The notes under the pieces were generated by a model that did no database searches, was not told the origin of the DNA, and was given only the letters and a program-made list of their open reading frames with translations. The position numbers and the translations under genes are program-made. From NCBI RefSeq assembly GCF_012641465.1, contig NZ_JABAIK010000007.1, positions 62,001 to 126,000 of the forward strand: a DNA stretch of 64,000 nt, written 5' to 3'. Below, one piece after another: positions 8,828-17,728 of this stretch; positions within the stretch are counted from its first letter, which is position 1; every line of letters begins with the position of its first letter. Source of the DNA: Vibrio agarilyticus (GTDB lineage Bacteria; Pseudomonadota; Gammaproteobacteria; Enterobacterales; Vibrionaceae).

Positions 8828-8853
8828 ACTCAACAATACAACACAATAAAATT

Positions 8854-9861
8854 TTATGATTTTGGCTCAGATTTACCATCAAATTTGGCTGACCACGTTG
8901 CTAGAATCGCTGCACGCTGACTGCCCATAGCGGCGAAATCCATTTTCGCCATATTAGCTTGAACATTCGGAAAGTTCGATGCTGTTGCTTTCACGGCTTT
9001 ATGGCCCACAACCGGGTACATTTGTACATAAAGCTCATTTGCCGCTTGAGAAATCGACCAATCAACCACTCGCTTTGCCGCTTCTGACGGTTGCACGAGT
9101 CCTACTGCTTCGGACTCCCAGCCAATGCCTTTTGGGGTGATCACCGCTAAAGGAGCGCCCTGACTTTTTAGTTTAGCGCCGCGGCTTGCCATTGAAATAC
9201 CGATCGCCACTTCGCCCATTCCCGCTTGCACACATGGCTTTGAACCTGAGTGTGTATAGTGAGCCATATTGTGATCAAGCTTTTCCATATAAGCCCAAGC
9301 TTGCTCTTGACCCATATTTTGTAGCCAAGCAGAAACTTGCATATAACCTGTGCCTGACGATGCTGGGTTTGGCATCGCAATATGACCTTTATAGATAGGG
9401 TTTGTCAGATCGTTCCACGAGGTCGGTTTGGGTAGATTTAACTGTTGAGCGACAATCTCGTTAAAACAGATAGCATTAAAAAACGCGTCATTTCCAAACC
9501 AAGCTTGATTGTCTTGAGGGTCGTTTAAATTGTCATGAAGATCATCTAACCCTTTTGGAGTATAAGGTTTCAAGAGCCCATCTTGCTTTAGCAGCGCCAT
9601 GGAAGAACCGGCAAGCCCCCACACCACTTCAGCTTGCGGGTTGTTTTTTTCTGCTAGCAATTTCGCTGTCATGATGCCGGTAGAATCGCGCACCCATTTG
9701 ATTTTGATGTCCGGATTTTCTTTTTCAAACGCGGATTTGTACTTTGCCAGAATATCGGTTTCAAATGCGGTATATACCGTGACCTCTTGCGCGGCAAAAG
9801 CGTGATTTGCTAGCAAAGCAAGTAGTGTCGCCATTGTTCCTTTCATCAAACGGTTGTTCAT
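8854..9861 (-). CDS. phnS: 2-aminoethylphosphonate ABC transporter substrate-binding protein PhnS
   Basis: A 335-residue periplasmic binding protein. A Sec signal peptide is visible (MNNRLMKGTMATLLALLANHAFA, cut before QEVTVYTAFE). The mature part resembles iron/spermidine-type binding proteins (KWVRDSTGIMTAKLLAEKNNPQAEVVWGLAGSSM, then NPASSGTGYM). It captures AEP for PhnT/PhnUV. The frame is open to 9906, but ATG 9861 has GGAG upstream and gives a normal signal peptide. It heads the transporter operon; a TGGT-N4-ACCA palindrome lies about 50 bp upstream. Confidence 0.88.
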   Translation of the reverse strand: MNNRLMKGTMATLLALLANHAFAAQEVTVYTAFETDILAKYKSAFEKENPDIKIKWVRDSTGIMTAKLLAEKNNPQAEVVWGLAGSSMALLKQDGLLKPYTPKGLDDLHDNLNDPQDNQAWFGNDAFFNAICFNEIVAQQLNLPKPTSWNDLTNPIYKGHIAMPNPASSGTGYMQVSAWLQNMGQEQAWAYMEKLDHNMAHYTHSGSKPCVQAGMGEVAIGISMASRGAKLKSQGAPLAVITPKGIGWESEAVGLVQPSEAAKRVVDWSISQAANELYVQMYPVVGHKAVKATASNFPNVQANMAKMDFAAMGSQRAAILATWSAKFDGKSEPKS

Positions 9862-9912
9862 TACTGTCTCCAAGTCATTCATTAAAGGTTGATGCAACGC
9901 CACCACTCTAAT

Positions 9913-9924
9913 TGGTCTGCACCA
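9913..9924. promoter_or_regulatory. Putative PhnR operator 2 (phnS)
   Basis: TGGTCTGCACCA, the same TGGT-N4-ACCA arms as the sites ahead of phnT and phnW with a different spacer. It lies about 52 bp upstream of the phnS start, a usual promoter position. Confidence 0.5.
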
Positions 9925-10048
9925 GAATTTAAATTACGATATCGACCTAAGATGACGAATTGGTGACTAAACCGTGGCAGTTTTGCGAAACCATGGCCAA
10001 GACGTGACTAATATGCCCAACTCTTTGTGTTAAAAGCATTAAAACCGA

Positions 10049-10978
10049 TTAGTCAGGCGAAAAACAAGTAAGAAGCCAATTCGCAAATTCAGGCACTAAA
10101 GGCTTATTTTTCTTACGCACAACCAGATGGTGCTGCCCGCGACTTGGCATACTCCAACTTCCGACTTGAACCAGTTCCCCTTGTTTTAATGGATCGGACA
10201 CTAACAGATCGCGCACCAACAGCACACCAAGCTGATTGATGGCCGCTTCAATGGCCAGCGCCGAGTGCTCAAATTCAGCGATCACTTTTCGTTTCAAGCA
10301 CCCAAAGGTCGGCAACGGGCTATCGATATCGCTTTTCTGTCCAACGCTGTGATATTGCGTTTGATAATCAAACCAACTTTGCCACGTTTCTTGATACCCT
10401 CCGGTTGCCAGTTTCGGAGCGTTAGCAAGGCAAGAAAGCGTGTTTTGTGGAAAGCGTTTGAGCCAGTATGGATTGGCTACCACTATCCAACGCTCATCGG
10501 TGAGGGGGCGGCTCTCGTGACTTATCCACCCGCCATAACCATTAATAATTTCGATGTCAGCCATATCGCTGGCATTTGGCATGGTGCTGGCGGTCGTCGA
10601 AATTTTGAAACTCGCTTGCGGGTATTGACGATAAAAATCGGCTAAGCGTGGCATAAGCCATTGAACACAAAAGCTGTGTGCAACATGCAGAACCAGTTGC
10701 TGACGCTGATGACGGGAAAAGAGATGTTCGGTGGTGCTTGAAAGCGAAGCAAAAACTTGATTAACCACCACTAAGTAGTCACTCGCCACTTGCGTCAATT
10801 GCAACTGACTCGCGGTGCGTTCAAACAAGGTCGCATTCAAATATTGCTCAAGCGCTTTTACTTGCTGACTCACTGCGGCGCGTGTCACATTGAGCTCACA
10901 CGCCGCTTTGGTAAAACTGCGCAATCGCGCGGTTGCTTCAAACGCTTTGAGCGCATTCAGAGGCGGTAAATTGTGCAT
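10049..10978 (-). CDS. LysR-family regulator (GcvA-like) of the phosphonate island
   Basis: A 309-residue LysR protein. The N-terminal helix-turn-helix is clear (LNALKAFEATARLRSFTKAACELNVTRAAVSQQVKALEQYL, shown here only by position ~8-48), followed by a substrate-binding effector domain to the C-terminus. It sits between the transporter operon and the FAD oxidase gene, on the same strand as both, about 90 bp downstream of the oxidase. LysR genes are commonly found beside AEP-degradation genes, so control of the island is likely but inferred. No second phosphonate-independent target is visible nearby. Confidence 0.8.
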   Translation of the reverse strand: MHNLPPLNALKAFEATARLRSFTKAACELNVTRAAVSQQVKALEQYLNATLFERTASQLQLTQVASDYLVVVNQVFASLSSTTEHLFSRHQRQQLVLHVAHSFCVQWLMPRLADFYRQYPQASFKISTTASTMPNASDMADIEIINGYGGWISHESRPLTDERWIVVANPYWLKRFPQNTLSCLANAPKLATGGYQETWQSWFDYQTQYHSVGQKSDIDSPLPTFGCLKRKVIAEFEHSALAIEAAINQLGVLLVRDLLVSDPLKQGELVQVGSWSMPSRGQHHLVVRKKNKPLVPEFANWLLTCFSPD

Positions 10979-11068
10979 TATCTATCAAACACCCACGGTC
11001 AATTTCGCCGAGTTTATGAGGTGACAATGACAGATTAATGACACTCAACCTTATGATTTAATAGATCG

Positions 11069-12472
11069 TTAGCCTTCTATTTTATCGGCTTTACCCGCCG
11101 CACCTGCCAACTTTGCCAGCCATTTATCAATGATAAACGGGTTCTCACCACGATCTTCGGCCTCTTCTTTACGACGCACCGCATTGCGCACCATCATCGC
11201 CCCACACCAACGAAACGGCTCCGGAGGGAAATGCCCCAAAGGCCCTTGCGCAAGGCCGCATTGCGTCCACTCATTGTTTAAATCCAATGCCATTGAGGCG
11301 AGAATTTTTCCACCAATTCGTGTTTGAGAAACGCCATTGCCTGAATAGCCTAGGCCATACACCACGTTAGATTGTTTTCGTAATTGACCAAAAAACGGAA
11401 AACCCGTTGCCGAGCGGTCAGATCCGCCGGTCCAGCAATCGGCCAATTTTTCGTTGGCTAAGCTTGGGAATAGTTGCTTAAATGCTTTTTCCAACATCGG
11501 ACGATAGTTCGACGTCACGTTAAACATAGGATCAACTTGGTTGTTAAAAGAAAACTTATTTCCCCCCTTACCCAACATCATTCGGCCATCCGGCGTATCA
11601 CGATAATAATGGACGAAAATACGTGAGTCTAAGACACTCGAACCGCGCTCCCAACCCACTTTAGGTAATTTATCAGCAAGAGGCTCGGTGATCACCATGT
11701 CAGATGAGACCACCACTATCGTATTGTTAAACTCTCTAAAATGCTCCACCATCCAAGCGTTCAGCGCCAAAATCACTTTGTTGGCGCGAATGTTTGCCTG
11801 CGGCGTTGTCACTGTCGCTGGCTGGCCAAATTCCAAACGGGTCATCGCGGTGTTTTCGTATAATTCAACCCCCAACGCCAATGCAACACGACGTAATTCA
11901 CGCGCCAGTAAAGCCGGTTGAACACTGGCTGCAACAGGAGAGTGAAACCCTTCCACATGGCGCGTGGAACCTGCTTTTTGATGCAATGTTGCGCTATTGC
12001 AGCGTTGCCAGCTATTGACGTTTAATCGAGTTAACTCATCCACAACGGGCGCCATCGAGCCGCACTGCGCTTGGTTCGTTGCTGTGTAATACACCCCTTT
12101 TTTTGACAGTTCCGCATCAACAGCGTAGTGCGCGCAAAATGCGGCAATTTCTTCGACGGCTCGTTCAGATTCTGCAACCAACCACGCCGCGTGTTGTTCA
12201 CCGAACAGGCGCTTTAAGGTAGGAAATTTGGTCGACCATGTGAGCATGCAGCCGCCGTTGGCCCCCGACGCACCACTGCCACACAAGCCTTTTTCAATTA
12301 ATGTGACTTTGCGATGCGGTGCTTGTTGTTTGATTAAAATCGCACTCCACAGCCCAGTATACCCCCCTCCCACTATCAAAATGTCGGTCTCAATATTGTG
12401 GCTTAATGCTGGCGCCGCGGTGGGTTGCTCTTTTTCTATCGCTTGTTTAAACCAAAAAGCAGCATGGCTCAT
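11069..12472 (-). CDS. FAD-dependent amine oxidoreductase of phosphonate catabolism (PbfC/PbfD-type candidate)
   Basis: A 467-residue DAO-family flavoenzyme. The N-terminal dinucleotide fold is DILIVGGGYTGLWSAI (about residues 30-45), with the second FAD contact LIEKGLCGSGASGANGG. A GLGYSGNGVSQTRIGG element near residue 390 completes the FAD site. FAD oxidases in AEP gene clusters have been reported (names PbfC/PbfD, from memory) to oxidise N-methyl-AEP, and some AEP itself, to phosphonoacetaldehyde, the PhnX substrate. Divergent from phnW across a 230-bp region. Substrate choice here is inferred from context. Confidence 0.72.
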   Translation of the reverse strand: MSHAAFWFKQAIEKEQPTAAPALSHNIETDILIVGGGYTGLWSAILIKQQAPHRKVTLIEKGLCGSGASGANGGCMLTWSTKFPTLKRLFGEQHAAWLVAESERAVEEIAAFCAHYAVDAELSKKGVYYTATNQAQCGSMAPVVDELTRLNVNSWQRCNSATLHQKAGSTRHVEGFHSPVAASVQPALLARELRRVALALGVELYENTAMTRLEFGQPATVTTPQANIRANKVILALNAWMVEHFREFNNTIVVVSSDMVITEPLADKLPKVGWERGSSVLDSRIFVHYYRDTPDGRMMLGKGGNKFSFNNQVDPMFNVTSNYRPMLEKAFKQLFPSLANEKLADCWTGGSDRSATGFPFFGQLRKQSNVVYGLGYSGNGVSQTRIGGKILASMALDLNNEWTQCGLAQGPLGHFPPEPFRWCGAMMVRNAVRRKEEAEDRGENPFIIDKWLAKLAGAAGKADKIEG

Positions 12473-12657
12473 ATCTGTGTCCTTTGCAGGTTAATTGCTT
12501 ATTTGCGATTACTTTACAAAGTGTCAGTCCAACTCACGAGCAAGAAAAACTGACGCTTAGCGTCAGCCTCGCTAACGCCTGATATGAAAGTTTTATGAAA
12601 TTGTTCTATGCCCCATTTACGTGCTTTCCACTGAGCTGTTAGAGTAAACCGCAAATC

Positions 12658-12669
12658 TGGTATACACCA
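12658..12669. promoter_or_regulatory. Putative PhnR operator 3 (phnW)
   Basis: TGGTATACACCA, identical to the core of the palindrome ahead of phnT. It is 36 bp upstream of the chosen phnW start, inside the divergent region shared with the FAD oxidase gene, so it could control both. Confidence 0.65.
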
Positions 12670-12704
12670 AAACACGCTAACCTCGGCGCTTTATGGATAA
12701 AATA

Positions 12705-13844
12705 ATGAAAAACGATTACCTACTACTGACTCCTGGTCCACTGTCGACCTCAGCCACCGTTCGCCAAGCCATGCTCAAAGACTGGTGCACATGGGACGAT
12801 GAATACAATGTCGACATCGTACAAGTCATTCGTCAAAAGCTGGTTGAACTGGCCACTCATCACGCAGGCTACACCAGCGTCTTAATGCAAGGTAGCGGCA
12901 CGACTTCAGTGGAAGCCACGATAGGCAGTGCGATGGGCGCTTCTGACAAGCTTTTGGTGATTGATAACGGTGCATACGGCGCGCGAATCAAACAAATTGC
13001 TGACTATTACCGCATTGACTGCGTCGTCGTCGCGCCAGGTGAGACCGAAAAACCCAATCTAACTGAGATTGAAGCTCTACTTGCAAACGATTTAGCCATC
13101 ACTCACGTGGCGATGGTCCACTGTGAGACAACAACGGGCATGCTCAACCCTATCGAAGCAATCGCTAAATTGGCGAAGTCTTATGGCAAAGTCGTGATAC
13201 TGGATGCGATGTCAAGCTTTGGTGGCATCACAATGGATATTGGTGAACTCGGCATTGATTTTATGATCAGCTCGGCCAACAAATGCATTCAAGGCGTTCC
13301 GGGATTTGCGTTTGTCATCGCCAAAAAGAGTGCTTTGATGCCTTGCCAAGGGCGCGCGCGTTCACTGAGCCTGGACTTATTTGACCAATGGCAGTGCATG
13401 GAGCAGCAACATGGCAAATGGCGCTTTACCTCGCCAACCCATACGGTGCGCGCGTTTTACCAAGCTTTACTCGAGCTTGAACAAGAGGGTGGAATTGCTG
13501 CCCGTCATAAACGCTATGAGACTAATCAAAAACGCTTGGTCGATGGTATGCGCGCACTGGGCTTTGCGCCGCTACTCGCAGAGGACAAACACTCGCCGAT
13601 CATCACTTCATTCTATTCGCCAATCAGCGAACAATTTCAATTTAAAACTTTTTACAACGCGCTCAAACAGCAAGGTTTTGTGATTTATCCCGGCAAGGTA
13701 TCTCATGCCGATTGTTTTCGCATTGGCAACATCGGCGAAGTGTATCTCGATGACATCGAGCGTCTTCTCATCGCGATTGAAAATGCGATGTACTGGCGCG
13801 CGCCGAGTTTAGCGGGCGCAGCCTGCACTGCGGCTAGCGCATAG
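12705..13844 (+). CDS. phnW: 2-aminoethylphosphonate--pyruvate transaminase PhnW
   Basis: A 379-residue PLP enzyme that transfers the amino group of AEP to pyruvate, giving phosphonoacetaldehyde and alanine. The N-terminus has the family signature [11 protein letters not shown] and the active-site lysine is in SSANKCIQG (about residue 193), with the PLP-ring aspartate in [12 protein letters not shown] (about 167). The frame starts at 12693, but the second Met (12705) is preceded by GGAT and matches the usual PhnW N-terminus. It is the first gene of phnW-pbfA-phnX; a PhnR-like operator lies upstream. Confidence 0.92.
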   Translation: MKNDYLLLTPGPLSTSATVRQAMLKDWCTWDDEYNVDIVQVIRQKLVELATHHAGYTSVLMQGSGTTSVEATIGSAMGASDKLLVIDNGAYGARIKQIADYYRIDCVVVAPGETEKPNLTEIEALLANDLAITHVAMVHCETTTGMLNPIEAIAKLAKSYGKVVILDAMSSFGGITMDIGELGIDFMISSANKCIQGVPGFAFVIAKKSALMPCQGRARSLSLDLFDQWQCMEQQHGKWRFTSPTHTVRAFYQALLELEQEGGIAARHKRYETNQKRLVDGMRALGFAPLLAEDKHSPIITSFYSPISEQFQFKTFYNALKQQGFVIYPGKVSHADCFRIGNIGEVYLDDIERLLIAIENAMYWRAPSLAGAACTAASA

Positions 13845-13911
13845 CGTTTCGATATTGACAACCTTCAACGACCCAAACGATGTCACATCAGTGATGTATA
13901 TGGAGAAGATG

Positions 13912-15342
13912 ATGAACAGCCACATGAGCGAATCAACCCTTGAGCCCAGCCACTGGCGCAGTGAAGGAGACATCAACCTCACTCCTGCGCGAACGCAGTG
14001 GCAAGATGCCAAAGCAGCAGCGCGTCTCACTAGCAGCCAAACAACAAAGCTGCTTGCGCGAGATAGCGCCGTGTTTTTGCATCAAGCGATGTCAACTCCC
14101 TGTCTCACTGCGCTTGAGAGCGCGCACGGCAGCTATTTAACCGATTGTGATGGCGCGCAGTATCTCGATTTTCACGGCAACAACGTGCACCAAATTGGCT
14201 ATGGTCACCCGCATGTGGTCAACCAAGTTCAGCAACAAATGGCCCAGCTTCCGTTTTCACCGCGCCGTTTTACCAATGAGATCGCCGTGCGCTGCGCGGA
14301 AAAATTGGTCAACATCGCTGGCGGCGAATTATCTCGCGTATTATTTGCACCAGGGGGCACCTCGGCCATTGGTATGGCGCTCAAGTTGGCGCGTCATGTG
14401 ACTGGCAATTACAAAGTCATTTCCCTATGGGACTCATTTCACGGCGCGTCGCTAGATGCAATTGGCGTCGGTGGCGAAGCCTGTTTTCGCCATAATATGG
14501 GACCGCTAATGGCGGGTGTGGAACGCATTCCACCACCTATCTCTTATCGCGGCGCATTACACAGCCCTGACGGTTCTGATCTGCATTACGCTGATTATCT
14601 TGAGTATGTCATTGAAAAAGAAGGTGGTGTTGGCGCGTTTATCGCTGAGGCCGTTCGCAATACCGACGTTCAAGTACCAAGCCGTGCGTACTGGCAGCGC
14701 GTACGTGAGATCTGCAACCGTCACAACGTGCTGCTTATCATTGACGACATTCCCAATGGAATGGGCCGCAGCGGCCATTGGTTTACTCATCAAGCATTTG
14801 ATATTGAACCAGATATTCTCTGTATAGGCAAAGGCTTGGGCGGTGGTCTTGTGCCTATGGCCGCAATGCTTACCAAAGACGCTTACAACACAGCGGCTAC
14901 CATATCGTTAGGCCATTATACCCATGAAAAAAGCCCGATGGGTTGCGCAGCCGCACTGGCAACGATTGAAGTCATTGAGCAAGAAAACTTGTTAGCTAAG
15001 TGCCGCCAAGACAGCCAATTTATTCAGCGCAGATTACTCGAAATGAAATCCAAGTACCCCTTGATGGGAGATGTACGCGGCATTGGTTTGCTTTGGGGTA
15101 TTGAGCTGGTTAGCGACCCAATAACCAAGGCACGCGCGCATGACGCTGCAGAAGCTGTGCTCTATCACTGCTTATCTCATGGGCTAAGCTTCAAAATTTC
15201 ACAAGGCAACGTGCTTCAGCTAAGCCCTCCACTAACGATTGAGCGTGATGCTTTGGCTCACGCGCTAAACCTTCTTGAGAATGCGATAGCTCATGCTCAG
15301 CAAGGGATTGATTCAAATTACGCACCATCAGCAAAGCAGTGA
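13912..15342 (+). CDS. pbfA: (R)-1-hydroxy-2-aminoethylphosphonate ammonia-lyase PbfA
   Basis: A 476-residue PLP enzyme of the class III aminotransferase fold. The PLP lysine is in CIGKGLGGG (about residue 307) and the cofactor aspartate in LLIIDDIPNGMGRSG (about 279). The aminotransferase-like chain placed between phnW and phnX is the hallmark of PbfA, which eliminates ammonia from hydroxylated AEP to give phosphonoacetaldehyde. An ordinary transaminase cannot be excluded by sequence alone. The frame opens at 13855; I prefer 13912 because GGAGA lies just upstream, although ATGs at 13909 and 13924 are also possible. Confidence 0.82.
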   Translation: MNSHMSESTLEPSHWRSEGDINLTPARTQWQDAKAAARLTSSQTTKLLARDSAVFLHQAMSTPCLTALESAHGSYLTDCDGAQYLDFHGNNVHQIGYGHPHVVNQVQQQMAQLPFSPRRFTNEIAVRCAEKLVNIAGGELSRVLFAPGGTSAIGMALKLARHVTGNYKVISLWDSFHGASLDAIGVGGEACFRHNMGPLMAGVERIPPPISYRGALHSPDGSDLHYADYLEYVIEKEGGVGAFIAEAVRNTDVQVPSRAYWQRVREICNRHNVLLIIDDIPNGMGRSGHWFTHQAFDIEPDILCIGKGLGGGLVPMAAMLTKDAYNTAATISLGHYTHEKSPMGCAAALATIEVIEQENLLAKCRQDSQFIQRRLLEMKSKYPLMGDVRGIGLLWGIELVSDPITKARAHDAAEAVLYHCLSHGLSFKISQGNVLQLSPPLTIERDALAHALNLLENAIAHAQQGIDSNYAPSAKQ

Positions 15343-15384
15343 CCTCAACCACTGCCTATCACCACTTATTTTTAGGAACAGACC

Positions 15385-16206
15385 ATGACTAACACTCACT
15401 CTCCAATTCAAGCCGTTATTTTTGACTGGGCAGGCACCATTGTCGATTTTGGCTCGTTTGCACCGACCAGTATTTTTGTTGAAGCATTTAAACAGGGGTT
15501 TGATTTTCACGTCACTCTCGACGAAGCTCGCGAACCAATGGGAATAAGTAAATGGGCTCATATTCAGGCAGTTGGGCGCATACCAACGGTGAACGCACGT
15601 TGGATTGAGCAGTTTGGCCAGCCGATGACCACCGCCGATATTGATGCCATTTACGCGGCGTTTATGCCGCTACAAAAAGCCAAAGTTGCGGATCATGCCG
15701 CGCCCATCCTCAATGCCATCGAGGTTGTGGCGTCATTACGCGAAAAAGGGATTAAGATTGGCTCTTGCTCAGGCTATCCGCGTGAAGTGATGGACATTCT
15801 CATTCCAGCAGCAGCCGAATACGGCTATCGTCCTGATTATGTTGTTGCATCAGACGATCTGCCGCAAGGCGCGCGTCCCGCGCCCTTTATGGCGCTCAAA
15901 AATGTGATTGAATTGGGCGTCACTAATGTCAACGCGTGCATTAAAGTGGATGACTCAAACCCAGGTATTGAAGAAGGCCATAACGCTGGCATGTGGACTG
16001 TCGGCTTGCTCCTGTCTGGAAATGAAGCTGGACTCACTTTAGAGCAATTCCAAGCTGCTGACCAAACCACACTGGAAAGCGCTCGCGAAACCGCGCGCGC
16101 TAAACTACTAAAGAGCGCTCCGCATTACCTCATTGATACAATTTCAGATTTACCTAGCGTGATCGTCGATATTGAAAAACGACTTGCCGCTGGCGAACGT
16201 CCTTAA
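15385..16206 (+). CDS. phnX: Phosphonoacetaldehyde hydrolase PhnX
   Basis: A 273-residue HAD-family enzyme that cleaves the C-P bond of phosphonoacetaldehyde to acetaldehyde and phosphate. The nucleophile motif is [11 protein letters not shown] (Asp ~14), the Schiff-base lysine is in MGISKWAHI (Lys ~56), and the C-terminal HAD acids are in [19 protein letters not shown] precedes the ATG. This is the point where the PhnW, PbfA and FAD-oxidase routes meet. An ERIC element starts 8 bp after its stop codon and probably forms the 3' end of the transcript. Confidence 0.93.
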   Translation: MTNTHSPIQAVIFDWAGTIVDFGSFAPTSIFVEAFKQGFDFHVTLDEAREPMGISKWAHIQAVGRIPTVNARWIEQFGQPMTTADIDAIYAAFMPLQKAKVADHAAPILNAIEVVASLREKGIKIGSCSGYPREVMDILIPAAAEYGYRPDYVVASDDLPQGARPAPFMALKNVIELGVTNVNACIKVDDSNPGIEEGHNAGMWTVGLLLSGNEAGLTLEQFQAADQTTLESARETARAKLLKSAPHYLIDTISDLPSVIVDIEKRLAAGERP

Positions 16207-16213
16207 GCGGCTC

Positions 16214-16367
16214 TATACCCAAACAGCTTGAAGATGCAGGTAGGCGACAAACGAGCAAAGCTTTTGAACACTTGGTGAACATAGACCGACTCTGTGATGA
16301 GGTTTGTGAGAGTCAGTCCCTTCATTTTGCAAAGAAAAGCGCTGCCACTTCAAGTGGGACGGGTACA
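16214..16367 (+). repeat. ERIC element, full length
   Basis: A 154-bp copy, ends TATACCC and GGGTACA, with the central GAACACTTGGTGAACATAGA and GATGAGGTTTGTGAGAG shared with other copies and the right part GAAAAGCGCTGCCACTTCAAG. It lies directly behind phnX in the same direction as the operon. Confidence 0.88.
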
Positions 16368-16797
16368 ACTGACGTTGTTTAGGTATAAGACGCGGTGACT
16401 TGGGAAAAAGGCAGACTTAATCTTAAGAGCTTTGTGTCATTTATGCACATAACCCAATTGCGCCGTTAATCCCCCTTTGGGAAGAGACATCGCGAGAACT
16501 TCTCTCTATTTACGTGCAGCGCCCATGCTACGGTAGCTGCACGCAGTGAACAACCTCACGACTAACAACCCTCACCTCGATTTATTCATATTTACGCTAT
16601 TCGTCTGACGCGTTAATCGTTTGACAAATGACACGGTTTAACTAACTTTTTTTGTGACGCAGTTAACAAATGCGTTGCAATAAAGCTCAATGAACCAATC
16701 AAGCTTAATGTATATAAGGCACTTGGTTAACCGTGGAACACTGAGTTAACAAGGCGCTGCAGTCAATAAAGTAATCTAGTCAACAAGAGGTGAGCTC
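16368..16797 (+). other. Long non-coding leader region of the small secreted protein gene
   Basis: No credible gene in these 430 bp. Visible items are a hairpin CGTGCAGC / GCTGCACG at 16513-16542 and GTTAAC hexamers at 16662, 16726 and 16745. AT-rich promoter-like DNA (TTGACAAATG near 16621 and TATATAA near 16711) is also present. The GTTAAC motifs may be binding sites, but no regulator can be named. Confidence 0.35.
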
Positions 16798-16980
16798 ATG
16801 AAATTTCTGGCACTTATTTTTGCTCTTGCTCTTCCCCTATCGGTCAACGCAAGCGGTGGTGGTAGTGGCGGCGGTAGCGGCATTCCAATTGTTCCTTGCT
16901 ATATCGACGGTGAATACCAAGGCTCTATTGAAGTGACCAAATGCCAAGCCAAGGGTGGCAAAACTTACGTCGACGATTAA
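16798..16980 (+). CDS. Small secreted glycine-rich protein (60 aa)
   Basis: A 60-residue protein with a Sec signal peptide (MKFLALIFALALPLSVNA), then a glycine/serine stretch GGGSGGGSG, then a compact domain with two cysteines (VPCYIDGEYQGS and TKCQAKGGKT) that could form one disulfide in the periplasm. AAGAGGTGAG is a clear ribosome-binding site. It does not match a family I know; DUF333-like small secreted domains have a comparable layout but I cannot confirm that. A 430-bp leader precedes it. Confidence 0.65.
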   Translation: MKFLALIFALALPLSVNASGGGSGGGSGIPIVPCYIDGEYQGSIEVTKCQAKGGKTYVDD

Positions 16981-17002
16981 ACATCGCCCTGATGATTAAA
17001 TC

Positions 17003-17046
17003 AAAAAATTGAGTCACCATCAGCGCCAAGGTTGATGGTGACTCAA
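17003..17046 (-). terminator. Rho-independent terminator (minus strand)
   Basis: A perfect 14-bp stem TTGAGTCACCATCA / TGATGGTGACTCAA with a 10-base loop, followed on the minus strand by six T residues. It ends the gene at 17112-17630 and, as a hairpin, may also stop plus-strand transcripts from 16798. Confidence 0.85.
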
Positions 17047-17071
17047 TGTATTTACCGTTTTAAAATGCACA

Positions 17072-17110
17072 TATACCCAAACAACTTGAAGTTAGAGGCA
17101 GGCAGCAAAC
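17072..17110 (+). repeat. Truncated ERIC element (left end only)
   Basis: TATACCCAAACAACTTGAAG followed by GGCAGGCAGCAAAC, matching the first ~39 bp of full copies, then sequence loss right at the stop codon of the minus-strand gene (17112-17114). It lies between that stop and its terminator, hence inside the transcript's 3' untranslated part. Confidence 0.75.
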
Positions 17111-17111
17111 C

Positions 17112-17630
17112 TTAAAGCTGCGCGGCCACGGTAACATAATCGGTTGAGCCTGCAATTGGCGCATACCACTGCCCATTGTGGACGAAGAAAACAGTGCCAT
17201 CGACCGTCACTTCACTTGCATTATGAGGCAGGTGTTTTGTCACAACCCCCGGTGATGTTGCAGCGATGCTGCTTTTCAAAGCCCCGCTATTTGCAACCAT
17301 CGGCTTTTCCACATGAATATATTGGTCACCTTGACGTTGATAATACGCGTTGTTAATCACCGCATAAGTGATACCCGCAATAGCGATAAACGCAGCCGCT
17401 TTGGGCAGATGATGCTTATGATAAGCGCGGTGCCTTTTGGGCACGATAACAATCGGTCTTTTGTAAGCAGGCTTCTTATTCGGTTTCACCACAATCACTT
17501 TGTTGGGCCGTTTATGCGGTTTATGCACCACAATAGGACCGGCAAACGTTGGTGCGACCAGCGAAAGAGCCAGCACCCCGACAAGGCAAGCACGTAAGCG
17601 ACGAGTGTGGCGTCGAAAAAGTAACGACAT
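17112..17630 (-). CDS. Secreted basic protein, DUF6515-like
   Basis: A 172-residue exported protein. It has a twin-basic N-terminus and hydrophobic core (RACLVGVLALSLVAPTFAG) as signal peptide. A region rich in Lys, His and Pro follows (HKPHKRPNKVIVVKPNKK), then a hydrophobic segment at about 77-92 (AAAFIAIAGITYAVINN). The C-terminal domain reads VTVDGTVFFVHNGQWYAP, which resembles DUF6515 proteins that carry this 'hNGxaY' strand pattern. Function unknown. A truncated ERIC abuts the stop codon and a strong terminator follows. Confidence 0.7.
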   Translation of the reverse strand: MSLLFRRHTRRLRACLVGVLALSLVAPTFAGPIVVHKPHKRPNKVIVVKPNKKPAYKRPIVIVPKRHRAYHKHHLPKAAAFIAIAGITYAVINNAYYQRQGDQYIHVEKPMVANSGALKSSIAATSPGVVTKHLPHNASEVTVDGTVFFVHNGQWYAPIAGSTDYVTVAAQL

Positions 17631-17728
17631 AATATTTTCTCAAGCGATAAAGACTACGCCAACCTACCATTTCCAAATTCAACTAATGTAAAGCGATGGT
17701 AAATTTCGGTAAAGCTTGAGTGAAACCG

